A program made the translations under genes and the position numbers. A stretch of DNA of 6,236 nucleotides, taken from Flavobacteriales bacterium. GTDB taxonomy: Bacteria; Bacteroidota; Bacteroidia; Flavobacteriales; Flavobacteriaceae. The stretch lies in NCBI GenBank assembly GCA_026983815.1, contig JALSTJ010000444.1, positions 1 through 6,236 on the forward strand, written 5' to 3'. The notes beneath the pieces were generated by a model. It made no database searches, was not told the origin of the DNA, and was given only the letters and a program-made list of their open reading frames with translations. Shown piece after piece: positions 4,202 to 6,236 of this stretch (position 1 is its first letter; every line of letters begins with the position of its first letter).

Positions 4202-6236
4202 AATTTTTAACATATCGATGGCGGCATCACTAATTTTAGTACCCGGACCATAAATTCCCATGACTCCTGCATCAAACAAAAACTGATAATCTTGTTTAGG
4301 GATTACGCCACCGGCAATTACCAATATATCATCTCTGTCCAGTTTTTTCAATTCCTCAATAACTTCGGGAATTAAGGTTTTATGACCAGCTGCCAAAGAA
4401 GAAATTCCCAAAATATGCACATCATTTTCCATGGCTTGTTTGGCAACTTCTTCGGGTGTTTGAAAGAGGGGACTGATATCCACATCAAAACCGATGTCTG
4501 CATAAGCTGTTGCTACAACCTTTGCTCCTCGGTCATGACCATCTTGTCCCATTTTGGCTATCATAATACGGGGTCTTCTTCCTTCTATTTCCGCAAATTT
4601 GTCTGCCAATTCTTTGGCTTTTTCAAAGGATTTGTCGTTATTTAGTTCACTTGCATACACACCTGTAATTGTTTGAATAGTTGCTTGGTATCTACCATAA
4701 ATTTTTTCCAACGCATCAGAGATTTCTCCAAGCGTAGCTCTTTCTCGGGCTGCTTCAACGGCTATTTCTAATAAATTCTCATTTTCATTTTTAGCTGCTT
4801 GGGTCAATTTAGTTAAAATTTCTTTGACTTTTTTATGGTTTCTTTCTTTTTTTATTTTTTTTAGTTTTTCAATTTGGGTTTTCCTTACCAACTCATTATC
4901 GATATCCAGAATAGGAATGGGGGCTTCTTCTTTTAATTGATATTTATTCACTCCTACAATGATATCTTTTCCTGAATCTATTCGTGCTTGTTTAATAGCA
5001 GCCGCTTCTTCAATTCTTAGCTTTGGAATACCTCTTTCAATAGCTTTGGTCATGCCGCCTAACTCTTCAACTTCTTGTATTAAATTCCATGCTTTATCAG
5101 CGATTTCCTCGGTTAATTTTTCAATATATCCAGAGCCACCCCAAGGATCAACAGTTTGAGTAATTCCTGTTTCCTCTTGTAAAAATATTTGCGTATTTCG
5201 TGCAATTCTTGCAGAAAAATCAGTAGGTAAAGCGATGGCTTCATCCAAGGCATTGGTATGCAAAGATTGTGTTCCTCCAAAAGCTGCAGCAGCTGCTTCT
5301 ATCAATGTTCTTGCTACGTTATTAAAGGGATCTTGTTCGGTCAGCGACCAACCGCTGGTTTGTGAATGTGTTCTAAGAGCCATGGATTTTACATTTTCAG
5401 GCATAAAAGATTTTACAATTTTTGCCCAAAGCATTCTGGCAGCACGCATTTTGGCTATTTCTTGAAAATGATTCATACCAATTCCCCAAAAAAAGGATAA
5501 GCGAGGAGCAAAATCATCTATTTTTAATCCCGATGCCAGTCCGGTTCTAATATATTCCAACCCATCTGCAAGAGTATAAGCCAATTCGATTTCCGGCGTT
5601 CCACCTGCTTCTTGAATATGATATCCCGAGATACTGATGGAATTGAATTTAGGCATGAATTGAGAAGTATATTTAAAGATATCCGAAATAATCCTCATGG
5701 AGGGTTTGGGTGGATAAATATATGTATTACGCACCATAAATTCTTTAAGAATATCATTTTGTATAGTTCCCGAAAGAAATTTTTGATCGACTCCTTGTTC
5801 TTCCGCAGTAACGATATAAAATGCCATAATTGGTAAAACCGCACCATTCATAGTCATGGAAACAGACATTTTGTCTAAAGGAATTTCATCAAATAAAATT
5901 TTCATATCTTCTACCGTATCAATGGCAACACCTGCTTTTCCAACATCTCCTTTTACTCGCGGGTGATCCGAATCATAACCTCTGTGTGTGGGCAAGTCAA
6001 ATGCAACCGAAAGTCCTTTTTGACCGGCTCGTAAGTTTCTTTTATAAAAGGCATTACTTTCTTCGGCAGTGGAAAAACCGGCATATTGACGAATAGTCCA
6101 AGGCCGCATTACATACATGGTAGAATAGGGACCGCGCAGATAGGGTGGAATTCCGGCAGCAAAACCTTCATGTTCAAAAATCTTTTTTGGCTGTTTTACT
6201 GTAGGTATTTCCAGATGTTCAAATGTTTTTCTCCGG
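4181..6236 (-). CDS. scpA: Methylmalonyl-CoA mutase large subunit (partial, N-terminus off the right edge)
   Basis: This B12 enzyme interconverts (R)-methylmalonyl-CoA and succinyl-CoA in propionyl-CoA metabolism. The frame stays open from the Met codon at 6118 to the window edge. It encodes 39 more residues, including AAGIPPYLRGPYST, which match the family N-terminus, so 6118 is an internal Met. 684 residues are visible; about 25-45 are missing. By alignment from memory with the Propionibacterium enzyme (Y89, R207, H244), the active-site residues are Tyr in RQYAG (codon 6083-6085), Arg in MVRNTY (5729-5731) and His in GYHIQE (5618-5620). The Tyr/Arg pair favours methylmalonyl-CoA over isobutyryl-CoA mutase (Phe/Gln). 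After the TIM barrel and a lysine-rich linker comes the B12 domain (about 4184-4580) with DGHDRG (4526-4543, cobalt-ligating His codon 4535-4537), SLAAGH and GGVIP. The small subunit gene is often next upstream, here outside the window. Also called mutB or mcmA. Confidence 0.96.
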   Translation of the reverse strand, partial: RRKTFEHLEIPTVKQPKKIFEHEGFAAGIPPYLRGPYSTMYVMRPWTIRQYAGFSTAEESNAFYKRNLRAGQKGLSVAFDLPTHRGYDSDHPRVKGDVGKAGVAIDTVEDMKILFDEIPLDKMSVSMTMNGAVLPIMAFYIVTAEEQGVDQKFLSGTIQNDILKEFMVRNTYIYPPKPSMRIISDIFKYTSQFMPKFNSISISGYHIQEAGGTPEIELAYTLADGLEYIRTGLASGLKIDDFAPRLSFFWGIGMNHFQEIAKMRAARMLWAKIVKSFMPENVKSMALRTHSQTSGWSLTEQDPFNNVARTLIEAAAAAFGGTQSLHTNALDEAIALPTDFSARIARNTQIFLQEETGITQTVDPWGGSGYIEKLTEEIADKAWNLIQEVEELGGMTKAIERGIPKLRIEEAAAIKQARIDSGKDIIVGVNKYQLKEEAPIPILDIDNELVRKTQIEKLKKIKKERNHKKVKEILTKLTQAAKNENENLLEIAVEAARERATLGEISDALEKIYGRYQATIQTITGVYASELNNDKSFEKAKELADKFAEIEGRRPRIMIAKMGQDGHDRGAKVVATAYADIGFDVDISPLFQTPEEVAKQAMENDVHILGISSLAAGHKTLIPEVIEELKKLDRDDILVIAGGVIPKQDYQFLFDAGVMGIYGPGTKISDAAIDMLKILLDQMD

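Noticed and set aside
4382..5836. Several + strand frames (4382-4645, 4959-5159, 5235-5465, 5612-5836) opposite the mutase gene
   Set aside because: All are antisense to conserved mutase sequence, and none shows a recognisable domain or a promoter.
4181..6236. Isobutyryl-CoA or 2-hydroxyisobutyryl-CoA mutase instead of methylmalonyl-CoA mutase
   Set aside because: The Tyr of RQYAG and the Arg of MVRNTY mark methylmalonyl-CoA specificity, and the B12 domain is fused on the same chain, unlike the split isobutyryl-type enzymes.

Overview
The window is strongly AT-rich and tightly packed, and it reads as chromosomal DNA from a member of the Bacteroidota, most likely Flavobacteriia. The evidence is the close match of the protein sequences to that class as I remember it, A/T-rich leaders without Shine-Dalgarno sequences, and two perfect copies of the Bacteroidota -7 promoter element (TAnnTTTG) in the only two real intergenic gaps. 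No mobile element, tRNA, rRNA, CRISPR array or anomalous island is visible. All complete genes look intact.

Layout: (1) bases 1-63 are the 3' end of a gene for a membrane protein. (2) A promoter-bearing gap (64-144) leads into a three-gene overlapping cluster on the + strand: rocD (ornithine aminotransferase, 145-1404), a two-helix membrane protein of unknown function (1385-1690), and a small Smr-domain protein (1690-2202). (3) A 54-base gap with a second -7 element and a 13-base palindrome leads into a second + strand cluster: a one-helix, four-cysteine membrane protein (2257-2526), a membrane-anchored family 2 glycosyltransferase (2533-3663), and a sigma-70/ECF-type sigma factor that must begin at a TTG codon inside the glycosyltransferase gene (3642-4184). 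(4) On the - strand, the large (catalytic, B12-binding) subunit of methylmalonyl-CoA mutase runs from beyond the right edge to 4181. Its stop codon lies inside the same TTAA that ends the sigma-factor gene.

How the genes work together: RocD links ornithine and arginine breakdown to glutamate and proline metabolism. The mutase interconverts methylmalonyl-CoA and succinyl-CoA, connecting propionyl-CoA metabolism to the TCA cycle. Its active-site residues indicate methylmalonyl-CoA rather than isobutyryl-CoA as substrate. The two + strand clusters mix apparently unrelated functions, and the overlaps suggest translational coupling rather than a shared pathway. I do not see a convincing new biological system. 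The points most worth a second look are the TTG-started sigma factor coupled to a glycosyltransferase with no adjacent anti-sigma gene, the four-cysteine membrane protein with an NqrM-like layout, and the convergent junction with shared stop bases.
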